A stretch of 23,345 nt of DNA from JBCCGI01 sp039029355 (lineage in GTDB: Bacteria; Planctomycetota; UBA1135; GCA-002686595), in assembly GCA_039029355.1 (NCBI GenBank), contig JBCCGI010000105.1, forward strand, positions 1-23,345, in the 5' to 3' direction. This document shows positions 1 to 8,124 of this stretch, one piece after another (position 1 is the stretch's first letter; every line of letters starts with the position of its first letter). The notes under the pieces are model-generated. The model was not told where the DNA came from, did no database searches, and worked only from the letters and a program-made list of their open reading frames with translations. The position numbers and the translations under genes are program-made.

Positions 1-28
1 ACGCCGATGGCCTGTAACCATATTGAGG

Positions 29-62
29 AGACAACTCTGCGTTATATGTGGAGTTGTCTTTT
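29..62 (+). terminator. Rho-independent terminator-like hairpin
   Basis: AGACAACTC (29-37) pairs with GAGTTGTCT (51-59), a 9-bp stem with no mismatch. A few further pairs can form inside the loop, and a short T run covers 59-62. It would end transcription arriving from left of the window. The T tract is only four long, so efficiency is uncertain. Confidence 0.5.
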
Positions 63-130
63 CAATTTGATAAGTATTATGATAACAACTTCATATCCTG
101 GCGTTGGAGAACAACTGCAGTAGAAGATTC

Positions 131-139
131 TGCTATAAT
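131..139 (+). promoter_or_regulatory. Extended -10 promoter upstream of the sigma factor gene
   Basis: TGCTATAAT at 131-139 is a consensus TATAAT hexamer (134-139) with the TGn extension. No good -35 lies at the usual 16-18 bp spacing, which an extended -10 can tolerate. It points towards the sigma factor, about 125 bp before its ATG, implying a leader of about 115 nt. AT-rich DNA produces such matches more easily, so the call is moderate. Confidence 0.4.
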
Positions 140-263
140 ACTTTCACTGGCCTTCGTACACACTTCGCCATGCTGCCGTGAACAGGGACAGACCAGGAAC
201 CATGGGTATATATCATCTTGGGCGCTGCCTCATCAACGGGAGCCTCGGACCCGGCCCGGGACG

Positions 264-833
264 ATGACCGACCACAAGGACCAGAGTCTCAGCGCGCTCC
301 TCGCCGGCCTCGGCACCGGCGACCGCGCGCTCGAGGACGAGCTCGCCCGGCGTCTGCACGGCGAGCTGCGCGCGCTTGCGGCGGGCCAGCTGCGCGCGGC
401 GCCGAGCCAGGCGTCGCTCCAGCCCACCGCCCTGGTGCACGAGGCCTGGCTGCGCTTCTGCGCCAGCGACGGGCTGACCTTCGCCGACCGGCGCGCGTTC
501 TTCGCCTTCGCCGGCACCGTGATGCGCGCGATCCTGGTCGACCGCGCGCGCGCGGCCGCGGCGCTGCGCCGGGGCGGAGATCGCCAGCGCGTGAGCCTGC
601 CGGGCGGGCTGGTCGAGCGCGAGCCGGCCGAGCTCGACCTGCTCGCGCTCGAGGAGGCGCTGGCCAAGCTCGAACAGCTCGACCCCGAGAGCGCCAAGCT
701 GATCGAGCTCCGCTTCTTCGGCGGCCTCTCGCACCCGGAGATCGCCGAGATCACCGGCGGATCGCTGCGCAGCGTCGAGCGCCGCTGGCGCTTCGCGCGC
801 GCCTGGCTGCACTCGGAGCTCGCCGACCCCTAG
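264..833 (+). CDS. ECF sigma factor, TIGR02999/Sigma70_ECF type
   Basis: This encodes a 189-residue sigma-70 family factor that would direct RNA polymerase to a specific promoter set. Region 2 is visible as LQPTALVHEAWLRF (about 52-65) and the helix around RRAFFAFAGTVMRAILVDRA (76-95). Region 4, with its helix-turn-helix, covers about 127-182 (LRFFGGLSHPEIAEITGGS, then RSVERRWRFARAWL). This pattern matches the planctomycete and acidobacterial TIGR02999 group, which is usually partnered with Ser/Thr kinases instead of a classical anti-sigma factor. I chose the ATG at 264 because upstream in-frame sequence is AT-rich and unlike the family. No anti-sigma gene is adjacent; the kinase at 5244 is a possible functional partner (inference). 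It converges with the HEAT gene, 27 bp apart. Confidence 0.9.
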   Translation: MTDHKDQSLSALLAGLGTGDRALEDELARRLHGELRALAAGQLRAAPSQASLQPTALVHEAWLRFCASDGLTFADRRAFFAFAGTVMRAILVDRARAAAALRRGGDRQRVSLPGGLVEREPAELDLLALEEALAKLEQLDPESAKLIELRFFGGLSHPEIAEITGGSLRSVERRWRFARAWLHSELADP

Positions 834-860
834 GGGGCCGTCCGAGCCATCGCCGTCCTC

Positions 861-2924
861 CTAGCGCTGGTCCAGGACGCCGAGCCCCTCGCCGAAGGGA
901 TCGCGCAGGGTCCAGGTCAGCGCGCTGTAGGTCACGTCGTTGGAGTAGGACGCGTTCCAGAGCGTCGTCCGCGGATCGGCAAGACCGCCGAGCGCCCGGG
1001 CGGCCGCGGCGCGCACGGGGAAGCTCTCGTCCTCGTCCGCGAGCACCTCGACCAGCGGCGTCACCGCGTCGCCGTCGAGGAGCGCGCCGAGGCCGGCGAC
1101 CCAGGCGGCCCGCGCCGCCGGATCCTCGGCTTCCTGCGCGCGCTCGACGAGCGCCGGAACCACCTCGCGGTGGCCGAGGAGCCGCAGGCCCACCGCGACC
1201 GCGACGGCGAGGTCGGGCGTCGGCTCCTCCTCTTCGAAGGCGGCGAGCAGAGCCTCCTTGGCACGGGTCGTCGTCAGGAGTCCGAGCGAGAGCGCCGCGT
1301 GGGCCCGGTAGCCGCTGTCGTCGGACCTCGAGAAGCGCTCGAGCAGCTCGTCCTCGGCGTGCACGTCGCCGAGCAGCCCGAGGGCGAGCGCGTACGGCGC
1401 CGCGTCCCCGTCGCTGCGCGTCTTGTCGTGCAGATCTCGCAGGGCGGCGGCCATCGAGACCGGCACGGAGGCGCGGGCCTGGGCGCGGTGGTGGCCGAAG
1501 ACCGCGACCGACAGCGCCGCCCAGGGCTTCATCGTGGCCTTGCCCTTGGCGAGGCGCCGCGCGAGCCACGCGGCGGTCTCCTCGGCCGTCTCCTCCTCGC
1601 CGGCGCCGGCGCCGTCGCGGGCGCCGACCTCGGCCAGCGCCACGGTGGCGAGGCGGCGGGAGAGGGGGTCGCCGTGGGCCACTGCATCGTGCAGCCCCGC
1701 GCGCACGCGCCGGTCGACGTCCTCGTCGTCGGCGTCCGCGATCAGGCCGAGCCCGATGACCGCGCCGTTCTTCACGGGGGCAGGGCGGCGGCTCTTCGCG
1801 TCCGCGACCTCGAGCAGGGTCTCGGCGGCCAGCGAGCGGAACGTCTCGGGAGAGCCGGCCGTGAGCTTGCCGAGGACCGCCGAGGTGTGGGCATGCAGCC
1901 ACGGGTCCAGGGTGTCGTCGTCGAGCGTCGCCAGCAGGTAGTTCGTCAGCGTCCCGCCGCACAGGTGGCGGCCGCCGACCTCGAACATCCCGTGGGCGAC
2001 CTCGTCGACCTCGGAGCAGAAGGGAACCGGGAGCTCGCCGAGCGCGAGGACGCAGGCGACCTGGGTCTCGGCGGTCACCTCCCCGTCTCCGAGGACCGAG
2101 AGCAGCGCGTCCACCAGCGGCAGGCGCTCGTAGCGGCTGTCCTTGCCGACGAGCCCGATGCCGTAGGCGGCCATGGCGCGCAGGCGCGGGGACACGCGCT
2201 GCTCCTCGTTCACCAGCTCGCGCCCGCGCTCGGTGTCGAGGGCGAGGTCGAGCAGCGTCCCGAGGACGTCGGGATCGCCGTGGAGCGCGAGGGCCAGGGC
2301 CGCGGCCTCCTTCACCTCCGGCGCGCCTACGTCGAGGTTGATCGCGGCGTACTCGGGGAGCGCGGTCGACGGCAGCTGGACGCGGGCGAGGGCGAACAGC
2401 GACTCGCGCTGGAGGCCGATGTGCCCGCCCTTTTCGACCACGGCGCGCAGCGCGGGGACGATCTCCTCCAGGACCTGCTTGCGGTCGGCGCCGAGGGTCG
2501 GCGCGCCTCCGTCCGCGCTGACGGTGTCGCGGCGCTGGAAGCGCGCGGCGAAGTCGAGGAACGGGTCGCGGTTGTAGAGCCACCAGTGCCCCCAGTGCGT
2601 CGGGTCGGGGGCCACCGCCCCGCCTCCGGTCTCCGGCAGCCAGAGGGGCGAGCCGGGGGGCGGCGTCGGCGTCACCGGTCCGGTCGGCGGCGTCGGCGCG
2701 GGCCCGCCCGACGTCGGACCGGGCGGGTGGGGCATCACCGGCCCGCCGGGCCCGGGCGTGGCCGGACCGGTGGGCGCGCCCGAAGCGGGCGTCCCGGCGG
2801 GTCCCGGATAGGGGATCCCGTCCCACATCGGCATCGGCTCCGAGGAGCACTGGGCCAGGGGGGCGGGGGCGAGCAGGAGCGCGGCGGCGCCGGCGATGAG
2901 CGTAAGCGAGGGAATGGCGTGCAT
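861..2924 (-). CDS. Secreted HEAT-repeat protein with proline-rich N-terminal linker
   Basis: The product is 687 residues. A signal peptide covers about 1-25 (MHAIPSLTLIAGAAALLLAP). A Pro/Gly/Thr-rich low-complexity linker follows (about 35-95), then a long array of HEAT-like helical repeats from about 130 to 650, seen as recurring alanine/leucine helices such as AALALALHGD, ALGELPVP, AHAALSLGLL and AAAARALGGLADP. Such arrays are protein-binding scaffolds; no catalytic motif is visible. The ATG at 2924 is preferred over a GTG four codons upstream because GGAGG lies 5 nt before it. The C-terminus ends with a DPFGEGLGVL motif that I believe recurs in secreted planctomycete HEAT proteins (recollection, not checked). 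Partner unknown. Confidence 0.8.
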   Translation of the reverse strand: MHAIPSLTLIAGAAALLLAPAPLAQCSSEPMPMWDGIPYPGPAGTPASGAPTGPATPGPGGPVMPHPPGPTSGGPAPTPPTGPVTPTPPPGSPLWLPETGGGAVAPDPTHWGHWWLYNRDPFLDFAARFQRRDTVSADGGAPTLGADRKQVLEEIVPALRAVVEKGGHIGLQRESLFALARVQLPSTALPEYAAINLDVGAPEVKEAAALALALHGDPDVLGTLLDLALDTERGRELVNEEQRVSPRLRAMAAYGIGLVGKDSRYERLPLVDALLSVLGDGEVTAETQVACVLALGELPVPFCSEVDEVAHGMFEVGGRHLCGGTLTNYLLATLDDDTLDPWLHAHTSAVLGKLTAGSPETFRSLAAETLLEVADAKSRRPAPVKNGAVIGLGLIADADDEDVDRRVRAGLHDAVAHGDPLSRRLATVALAEVGARDGAGAGEEETAEETAAWLARRLAKGKATMKPWAALSVAVFGHHRAQARASVPVSMAAALRDLHDKTRSDGDAAPYALALGLLGDVHAEDELLERFSRSDDSGYRAHAALSLGLLTTTRAKEALLAAFEEEEPTPDLAVAVAVGLRLLGHREVVPALVERAQEAEDPAARAAWVAGLGALLDGDAVTPLVEVLADEDESFPVRAAAARALGGLADPRTTLWNASYSNDVTYSALTWTLRDPFGEGLGVLDQR

Positions 2925-3281
2925 GGGAACCTCCACGCTGGTGCAGCAAGTGAGGGGCCCCGGGTGTGTACGACCCGCGGGAAACGGAAAATGTGCCCCG
3001 GAGACCGCAGAAGTCGTCCCCGGGGCGGGACCGTGGCCTGCGTTCGCCCCAGCCGCGTTACCGAGGGCACGCCGTTCTTGACTCCCACGGCAACGCGACC
3101 ACCCGCCGTCGCCAAGGCGCCCGGTTGAGGCCGGTGGGTCGCACGCCCCTCCGCCGCCGCGCCCGGGCGCCTGGCTGGCGAGGGTCAGGTCGAGCGCGTC
3201 GGCGGGAAAGGGCGAGCACGACGATCGCCGCGCCGCGGCCGGCCTCGCGAAAGGGGCTCGCGACCTTGTGCGGACTGCGGT
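2925..3281. other. Intergenic region, no gene seen
   Basis: This 357-bp gap separates two minus-strand genes and holds the leader of the HEAT-repeat gene, with its Shine-Dalgarno GGAGG at 2930-2934. No RNA gene, convincing promoter or conserved short ORF was recognised; open frames here lack domain-like sequence. Confidence 0.5.
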
Positions 3282-5090
3282 TCAGAAGCCCAGCTCGAGG
3301 TCGAGCGCGTTCGTCAGCACGACCTCGACCTGCCCCGACGCCCCGAGCTCGAGCCGCGCGGCCTGCGCGGGCACCTCGACGCCGAGCAGCGGCGCGGTCG
3401 GCGGCACCGAGATGTTCAGGGTGCCGAGGCCGGTGACCTCGAGCAGCGGCGGCAGCACCAAGAGCTCCCATCCGAAGACGAGCACGCCCTGCGCCGGCCC
3501 TCCCAGGCCGAACACGATCGGCGTCGAGAGCGTGAGCGTCCCGACCAGCGGCGTGGTCTGTACCTGGGCGACCCAGGTCCCCCCCACGACCGGCGAACCG
3601 GCGCAGCTGAAGTCGGGCGGGTTGAGGCCGAGCAGTCCGCCGCGGAAGGCGCAGGTCGCCGGCGGGTAGCTGAAGGTCGCGTCGAAGGCGAGCGCGTCGA
3701 CGGACTGGGAAGTGGGCCCGATCGGGAGCACCTGCCCGGTCGCCGGGTCGATCCGGGTCAGGTGCGGGTCCCACGATCCGCGCGTCGCGCCGTACAGCTC
3801 CCCGGTCTCCGGATGGAACGCGAGTGCACGATGCCGCTCGACCTGACCCACCGTCGCGGGGATCGCACTCGCCGCGCCGGTGGCCAGGTCGAACGTCACC
3901 AGGCTGAGGAGGTCGTCGGGCGAGCCGTACAGCGTGCCGTCGATCGGATCCCAGGCGAGGCCGTTGCCGCCTCCGCCGAAGCCGCTCGGACCGACGGGCG
4001 TGGCCTTGCCGGTCGCCGTGTCGATGCGGTGCAGCCCTTCCTGGGCGCACCCGCCGCTGTGGGCGTAGCCGTAGAGCACGTCGAGCAGCGGATCGTACGC
4101 CAGGTCGGTCATGCGCTCGCACTCATGGTTGAAGGCGCCGATCAGCGAAGGCTGGCCGGTCAGCCGATCGATCTCGATCAGGCTGGCCTCCGCCGAAGGG
4201 AGCCGCAGCGCGGACGCGACCAGCCGGCCGTCGCCGAGAACGGCGAGACCGGTCGCTCCGGTGTACCCGGGCATGTCGCCGATCAGGGAGCCGAACCCCG
4301 TATCCGGATCGATACGCAGGAGGCGCGACTTGTCCTCGTGATCGCCGGTCGTGGCGTAGAGCGGCGGACCGGTCAGCTCCGGCGGCGAGAACGCGATGGC
4401 GTCGAGCCAGGGCGTGGGGCCGATGGCGGTAACGCTCAACTCGACCGCTCCGGGCACCAGGCGGACCAGCTCGGAGCCGGCCGCCGAGAAGCGCGACCCG
4501 ATCAGCTCGCCGTCGCTCGGATCAAAGGCCAGGGCGGAGATGCGTGCGTTGGGGCCGACGCTGCCGAGGGTGGACACGACCCCGCCCGGCGTGTCCACCT
4601 CCACCAGGTCGGGGCCGAGGGCGGCGATCAGCCTGCGCTCGGCCTCGTCCCAGACCAGCCCGCGGCCTCCGCCGGTCGGCAGCCCGGTCAGGCTCAAGGG
4701 CGCCAGGTTCACGGGGTCGAGCTCGAGCAGCGCGTTCGGTCCCCTGGAGTTCGCGAAGATCCGGCCCGTCGAGCGGTCGTAGGCCAGGTCCGGATAGCGT
4801 GCGAACCCCGACCCCGGCACGATCTGGGTGCCCGCCCCGGTGGCGGGATCGATCTGGATCAACACCAGCGACGAGGAGGAGTCGAGCGCGCTCGCGATGA
4901 GCCTCCCGTCGTTCAGGAAGACCATGCCGGAGATACCGCCGTAGCCGACGGGTCCGATCTGCACGGCGGCCCCGGTGTGCTTGTCGATCCTGTAGAGGAC
5001 GGAGAACGCCGTCCCGTATAGGGCGGACTCGGCGGCCGCGGCGAGCGGAAGGAGAGCGAGGAGTGCGAGAGCGCGGAGTAAGTGCTTCAT
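3282..5090 (-). CDS. Secreted beta-propeller protein with planctomycete C-terminal beta domain
   Basis: The product is 602 residues. It has a signal peptide at 1-20 (MKHLLRALALLALLPLAAAA). About 23-475 is built from repeats pairing a strand like LYRIDKHTG or LTRIDPATG with IGPVG or PIGPTS, followed by a blade such as GLAWDPIDGTLYGS. This is the pattern of YVTN/NHL/PQQ-like propellers that describe trajectories of (value, time, place) style records; no catalytic residues are evident. From about 495 it carries a small beta domain ending in LDLELGF, resembling the end of the FG-GAP protein at 11875-13542. I chose the ATG at 5090 because it opens a clean signal peptide; there is no clear Shine-Dalgarno. 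It is divergent from the kinase gene. Substrate and role unknown. Confidence 0.75.
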   Translation of the reverse strand: MKHLLRALALLALLPLAAAAESALYGTAFSVLYRIDKHTGAAVQIGPVGYGGISGMVFLNDGRLIASALDSSSSLVLIQIDPATGAGTQIVPGSGFARYPDLAYDRSTGRIFANSRGPNALLELDPVNLAPLSLTGLPTGGGRGLVWDEAERRLIAALGPDLVEVDTPGGVVSTLGSVGPNARISALAFDPSDGELIGSRFSAAGSELVRLVPGAVELSVTAIGPTPWLDAIAFSPPELTGPPLYATTGDHEDKSRLLRIDPDTGFGSLIGDMPGYTGATGLAVLGDGRLVASALRLPSAEASLIEIDRLTGQPSLIGAFNHECERMTDLAYDPLLDVLYGYAHSGGCAQEGLHRIDTATGKATPVGPSGFGGGGNGLAWDPIDGTLYGSPDDLLSLVTFDLATGAASAIPATVGQVERHRALAFHPETGELYGATRGSWDPHLTRIDPATGQVLPIGPTSQSVDALAFDATFSYPPATCAFRGGLLGLNPPDFSCAGSPVVGGTWVAQVQTTPLVGTLTLSTPIVFGLGGPAQGVLVFGWELLVLPPLLEVTGLGTLNISVPPTAPLLGVEVPAQAARLELGASGQVEVVLTNALDLELGF

Positions 5091-5189
5091 GGTCGAGCTT
5101 GGAGGTCGGGGATCCTGCAGGGCGCGCGAAGGGCGGCCCGCAGGCCCACCGGCAGGCATCCGGGCACCCCGCCACCTTTTCGAAAGATC

Positions 5190-5211
5190 CGGACCGCGCC
5201 GGCCCGGTCCG
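5190..5211. promoter_or_regulatory. Inverted repeat in the divergent intergenic region
   Basis: CGGACCG (5190-5196) and CGGTCCG (5205-5211) are perfect 7-bp inverted arms around an 8-bp GC-rich centre. They lie in the 153-bp region shared by the propeller gene (start 5090, -) and the kinase gene (start 5244, +), 33 bp before the kinase ATG. It could be an operator or a leader hairpin. GC-rich DNA produces such repeats by chance, so this is weak. Confidence 0.25.
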
Positions 5212-5243
5212 TACACTCGGCTTGGATTCGCCTCCAGCCACCG

Positions 5244-7808
5244 ATGACGCACGACCACCAGCAGGCGCGCGAGCTCTTCGAGGAGCTGGTCGACGCCGAC
5301 GCCGCCGAGCGCGCGGCGCGCCTGAGCCAGATCCGCGGCCGCGATGCCGAGCTGGCGGCCGCGGTCGAGCGCCTGCTGCGGCACGAAGCGCTCGCGGCGG
5401 GGTTTCTGGACGCGCCCGCGCCGGACCCGCTGGGCGGGCTGGCCCCCAGCGCGGCCCTGCTCGCCGGACGCGAGGTGGACGGCTACCGCATCCTGCACCC
5501 GCTCGCGAGCGGCGGCATGGGCACCGTCTTCGAGGCCGAGCAGGAGCACCCGCGCCGCCGCGTCGCGCTCAAGACGCTGCGCCTCGGCGGCGAGTCGAGC
5601 GAGGCCCTGCGCCGCTTTCGCGTCGAGGTCGAGGTGCTGGGACACCTCCAGCATCCGGGCATCGCACAGATTTTCGACGCCGGCGGAATCGAGCTCGACG
5701 ACCTGCGCCTGCCCTACCTGACGATGGAGCTGATCGAGGACGCGCTCCCCATCGTGCGCTACGCCGACGAGCATCGCCTCGACCCGCCGCGGCGTCTGGC
5801 GCTCTTCCGCGAGGCCTGCGAAGCGGTGCACTACGGGCACCAAAAGGGCATCCTCCACCGCGACCTCAAGCCGGGCAACGTGCTGGTCGACCGCGCGGGC
5901 CGCGTCAAGCTGATCGACTTCGGGCTCGCGCGTGCGGTCGACCCCGAGGCGCTCAACGTGACCCAGGCGGAGACGCGCGCCGGCGACGTGCTGGGAACGC
6001 TCGCGACGATGAGTCCCGAGCACCTGTCCGGCCGGCCGTTCTCGATCGACACGCGCAGCGACGTGTACTCGCTCGGGTGCATCCTGCTCGAGCTCCTCAC
6101 CGGCGCGCCCGCCCACGACCTCGCGGGGCTCTCGCTGGCCGCCGCCCTGCGCCGGCTCGCCGACGCCGAGCCCGAGATCCCCGCCGATCTGCCGCGCGAC
6201 CTGCGCTGGATCCTGCGGCGCACGCTCGACCGCGAGCCCGACCGCCGCTACTCCACCGCCGCCGAGCTGGCGGCGGACCTCGAGCGCTACCGGCGGCACG
6301 AGCCGGTCGCGGCGGCGGCGCCGAGCACGCTCTACCACCTGTCGCGCTTCACCCGCCGGCACCGGGTGCTCCTGGCCGCGCTCGGAGCCGTCGTGCTGGC
6401 CCTCGCCGCCGGCCTGGGGCGGGCGGAGATCGAGGCCCGCCGCGCGCGCCGCGCACGCGACGAGACCAGCCGCCAGGCGCAGCTCACCGGGCGCGTCAGC
6501 GGCTTTCTGGCGGACCTCTTCGTGTCGATGAACGCCTACCTCGAGGGCGCGGACGCGAAGGTGCGCGACCAGCTAGAGCGCGCCGAGCGCAGCCTGACCG
6601 AGGTCGACGATCCCGAGGCGCGTGCCGTGCTCCAGGGGCTGGTCGGCGAGGGCTTCCTGAACCTCGGCGAGCTGGACCGGGCCGAGGAGCACCTGGCGCA
6701 GGCGAGCGCGCTCGCGCGGACCAGCTTCGCTCCGGACGCTCCGGAGCGGCTCCACGTCGAGGTCGTATGGGCCGACCTGCTCGAGGAGCGCGGCCGACTG
6801 ACCGAGTCGCGCGACCTGTCGCTCGACCTGCTGAGCCGCGCCGAGGCTGCGCTGGGCGAGGCCCACCGCGACGCGCGCCACGCGCGCACGACGCTCGGCA
6901 GCTGCTACGCGAAGCTCGACGACCCCGAGCGCGCCCTCGCGCTGCACCGCCGCTCGCACGCGATCGAGCTGCAGGGCGGCGGAGCGGGCGGCACGTTCGA
7001 CCTCAGCCTGCGGCACCGCATCGCGACGCTGCTCGCCGCGCTCAAGCGCTACGACGAAGCCGACGCCGAGTTCGACCGCGCGCTCGCCCTCGCCGTCGAG
7101 GGCGACGAGGCGCTCTTCCAGACCGTCGTGCGCATGGACTACGCGAACAGCCTCTGGTCGCGCGGCCGGACCGCGGAAGCCGAGGAAGAGTTCGAACGCT
7201 GCGAGGCCGAGTTCGCCGCGCGCGGCGGCACCGCCTCGAACCGCTTCGCGGTCGCCGTCAACTACGCCAACCTCTCGCTGCAGCTCGGCAAGCACGAGCG
7301 CGCCGAGGCACGCCTCGCGCCCGCGCGGGCCCTCGCCGAGGAGCTCGAGGGCGGCGCCGGCCCGCGGCTGCTGGTCGTCGAGAGCCTCGCCGCGCGCCTG
7401 GCGGTCGCGGCGGAGGACTACGACGCGGCGGAGACGCGCGCGCTGGACGCGCTCGTGCTCTCGCGCGAGGTGTTCGGCGAGGGCAACGGGTACCTGCTCG
7501 AGCTCGCGCGCGGCCTGGCGACGGCACGCGAGCGACGCGGCGACGCCGAGGGAGCGGCGCGCGCGCTGCGCGAGCTGCACGCCGAGTACGCGGGCGTGCA
7601 CGGCGAGGACGACCGGCGCTCGGTCGACTTCCTGGTCTCGTTGGCCGAGCTCCTGGTGCGGGCCGAACGCTACGAGGAGGCCCTCCCGGTCGCGGAGGAG
7701 TTCCTGCGCCTGAGCCCCGAGACGATGCGCACCTACGCGGCGCGGCAGGCGTTCGTCGCGAGCCTGCGCGCGCGGGTCGAAGGCGAGCGCGCGGACTCCG
7801 GCTCGTGA
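5244..7808 (+). CDS. Membrane-anchored Ser/Thr protein kinase with TPR-rich C-terminal region
   Basis: The product is 854 residues. The N-terminal helical segment (about 1-55) is the type common in planctomycete kinases. The Hanks-type kinase domain covers about 81-350: glycine-rich loop SGGMGTVF (89-96), catalytic lysine in VALK (K110), HRDLKPGN (205-212), DFG (225-227) and an SPEH segment (257-260) where APE is usual. All key residues are present, so it should be active. One transmembrane helix lies at about 375-392. From about 400 to 840 there are helical TPR-like repeats (for example FLNLGELDRAEEHLAQA), presumably outside the membrane and sensing or binding partners. The start fits the family's N-terminus; there is no clear Shine-Dalgarno. 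It may act with the ECF sigma factor at 264-833 (inference from the usual pairing). Confidence 0.9.
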   Translation: MTHDHQQARELFEELVDADAAERAARLSQIRGRDAELAAAVERLLRHEALAAGFLDAPAPDPLGGLAPSAALLAGREVDGYRILHPLASGGMGTVFEAEQEHPRRRVALKTLRLGGESSEALRRFRVEVEVLGHLQHPGIAQIFDAGGIELDDLRLPYLTMELIEDALPIVRYADEHRLDPPRRLALFREACEAVHYGHQKGILHRDLKPGNVLVDRAGRVKLIDFGLARAVDPEALNVTQAETRAGDVLGTLATMSPEHLSGRPFSIDTRSDVYSLGCILLELLTGAPAHDLAGLSLAAALRRLADAEPEIPADLPRDLRWILRRTLDREPDRRYSTAAELAADLERYRRHEPVAAAAPSTLYHLSRFTRRHRVLLAALGAVVLALAAGLGRAEIEARRARRARDETSRQAQLTGRVSGFLADLFVSMNAYLEGADAKVRDQLERAERSLTEVDDPEARAVLQGLVGEGFLNLGELDRAEEHLAQASALARTSFAPDAPERLHVEVVWADLLEERGRLTESRDLSLDLLSRAEAALGEAHRDARHARTTLGSCYAKLDDPERALALHRRSHAIELQGGGAGGTFDLSLRHRIATLLAALKRYDEADAEFDRALALAVEGDEALFQTVVRMDYANSLWSRGRTAEAEEEFERCEAEFAARGGTASNRFAVAVNYANLSLQLGKHERAEARLAPARALAEELEGGAGPRLLVVESLAARLAVAAEDYDAAETRALDALVLSREVFGEGNGYLLELARGLATARERRGDAEGAARALRELHAEYAGVHGEDDRRSVDFLVSLAELLVRAERYEEALPVAEEFLRLSPETMRTYAARQAFVASLRARVEGERADSGS

Positions 7809-7816
7809 TGCACCCT

Positions 7817-7933
7817 GCCCCCCTGATTCTCAAAGAAGTGCGCCGCGCCGGAGTGCACGCCGCCGACCTGGTCGCCGTTGGCTCCCGCGACCGCGAAGTC
7901 GCCGGAGACCGACACCGAAGCGCCGAAGAGCCC
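7817..7933 (-). pseudogene. Remnant of an FG-GAP propeller gene
   Basis: Read on the minus strand, this 117-bp segment encodes GLFGASVSVSGDFAVAGANG followed by GAAHFFENQGG. That is clearly the first FG-GAP blade of a protein like the one encoded at 11875-13542 (FFGASVSVSGTTAVVGANGD and GAAHFFENQGG). The matching DNA in that gene is about 13310-13425, collinear without gaps. No signal peptide precedes it and no second blade follows, and it begins 9 bp after the kinase stop codon, so it is a broken fragment of a lost paralogue. Confidence 0.85.
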
Positions 7934-8124
7934 AACGACCCGGGGGTCTCGCCGGTCCGCTTCATCGGCACTGTGCGACGGCCGGTGGAGCGGCTCCGAG
8001 GCGGGTCGCGGCGAGTCCAAAGGGCGGCGTTCAGGACGGACCGGCGACGGGGCGTTCGCCTCGGCACCACACGCGCTGCGAGCCTGCGCTATCCTCGGGC
8101 AAGACCCCAACCAAGAGTCGCCCC

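Larger units (their letters stand above)
1..230. other. AT-rich segment of atypical composition
   Basis: This stretch is roughly 40-50 % GC by eye, while everything from about 240 onward is around 70 % or more; the change is abrupt between about 190 and 240. An open frame starting at 48 runs through it into the sigma factor, but its translation has no recognisable domain, so I treat it as non-coding. It contains a hairpin followed by T residues (29-62) and a consensus -10 element (131-139). It could be a promoter island, the edge of a transferred segment, or an assembly join. Confidence 0.6.

Noticed and set aside
48..263. Upstream extension of the sigma factor reading frame
   Set aside because: The extension is AT-rich, has no domain and lacks similarity to the family's N-terminus; the ATG at 264 gives a normal 189-residue protein.
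1170..3128. Long plus-strand frame opposite the HEAT-repeat gene
   Set aside because: Low-complexity composition; the minus strand has signal peptide, Shine-Dalgarno and HEAT repeats.
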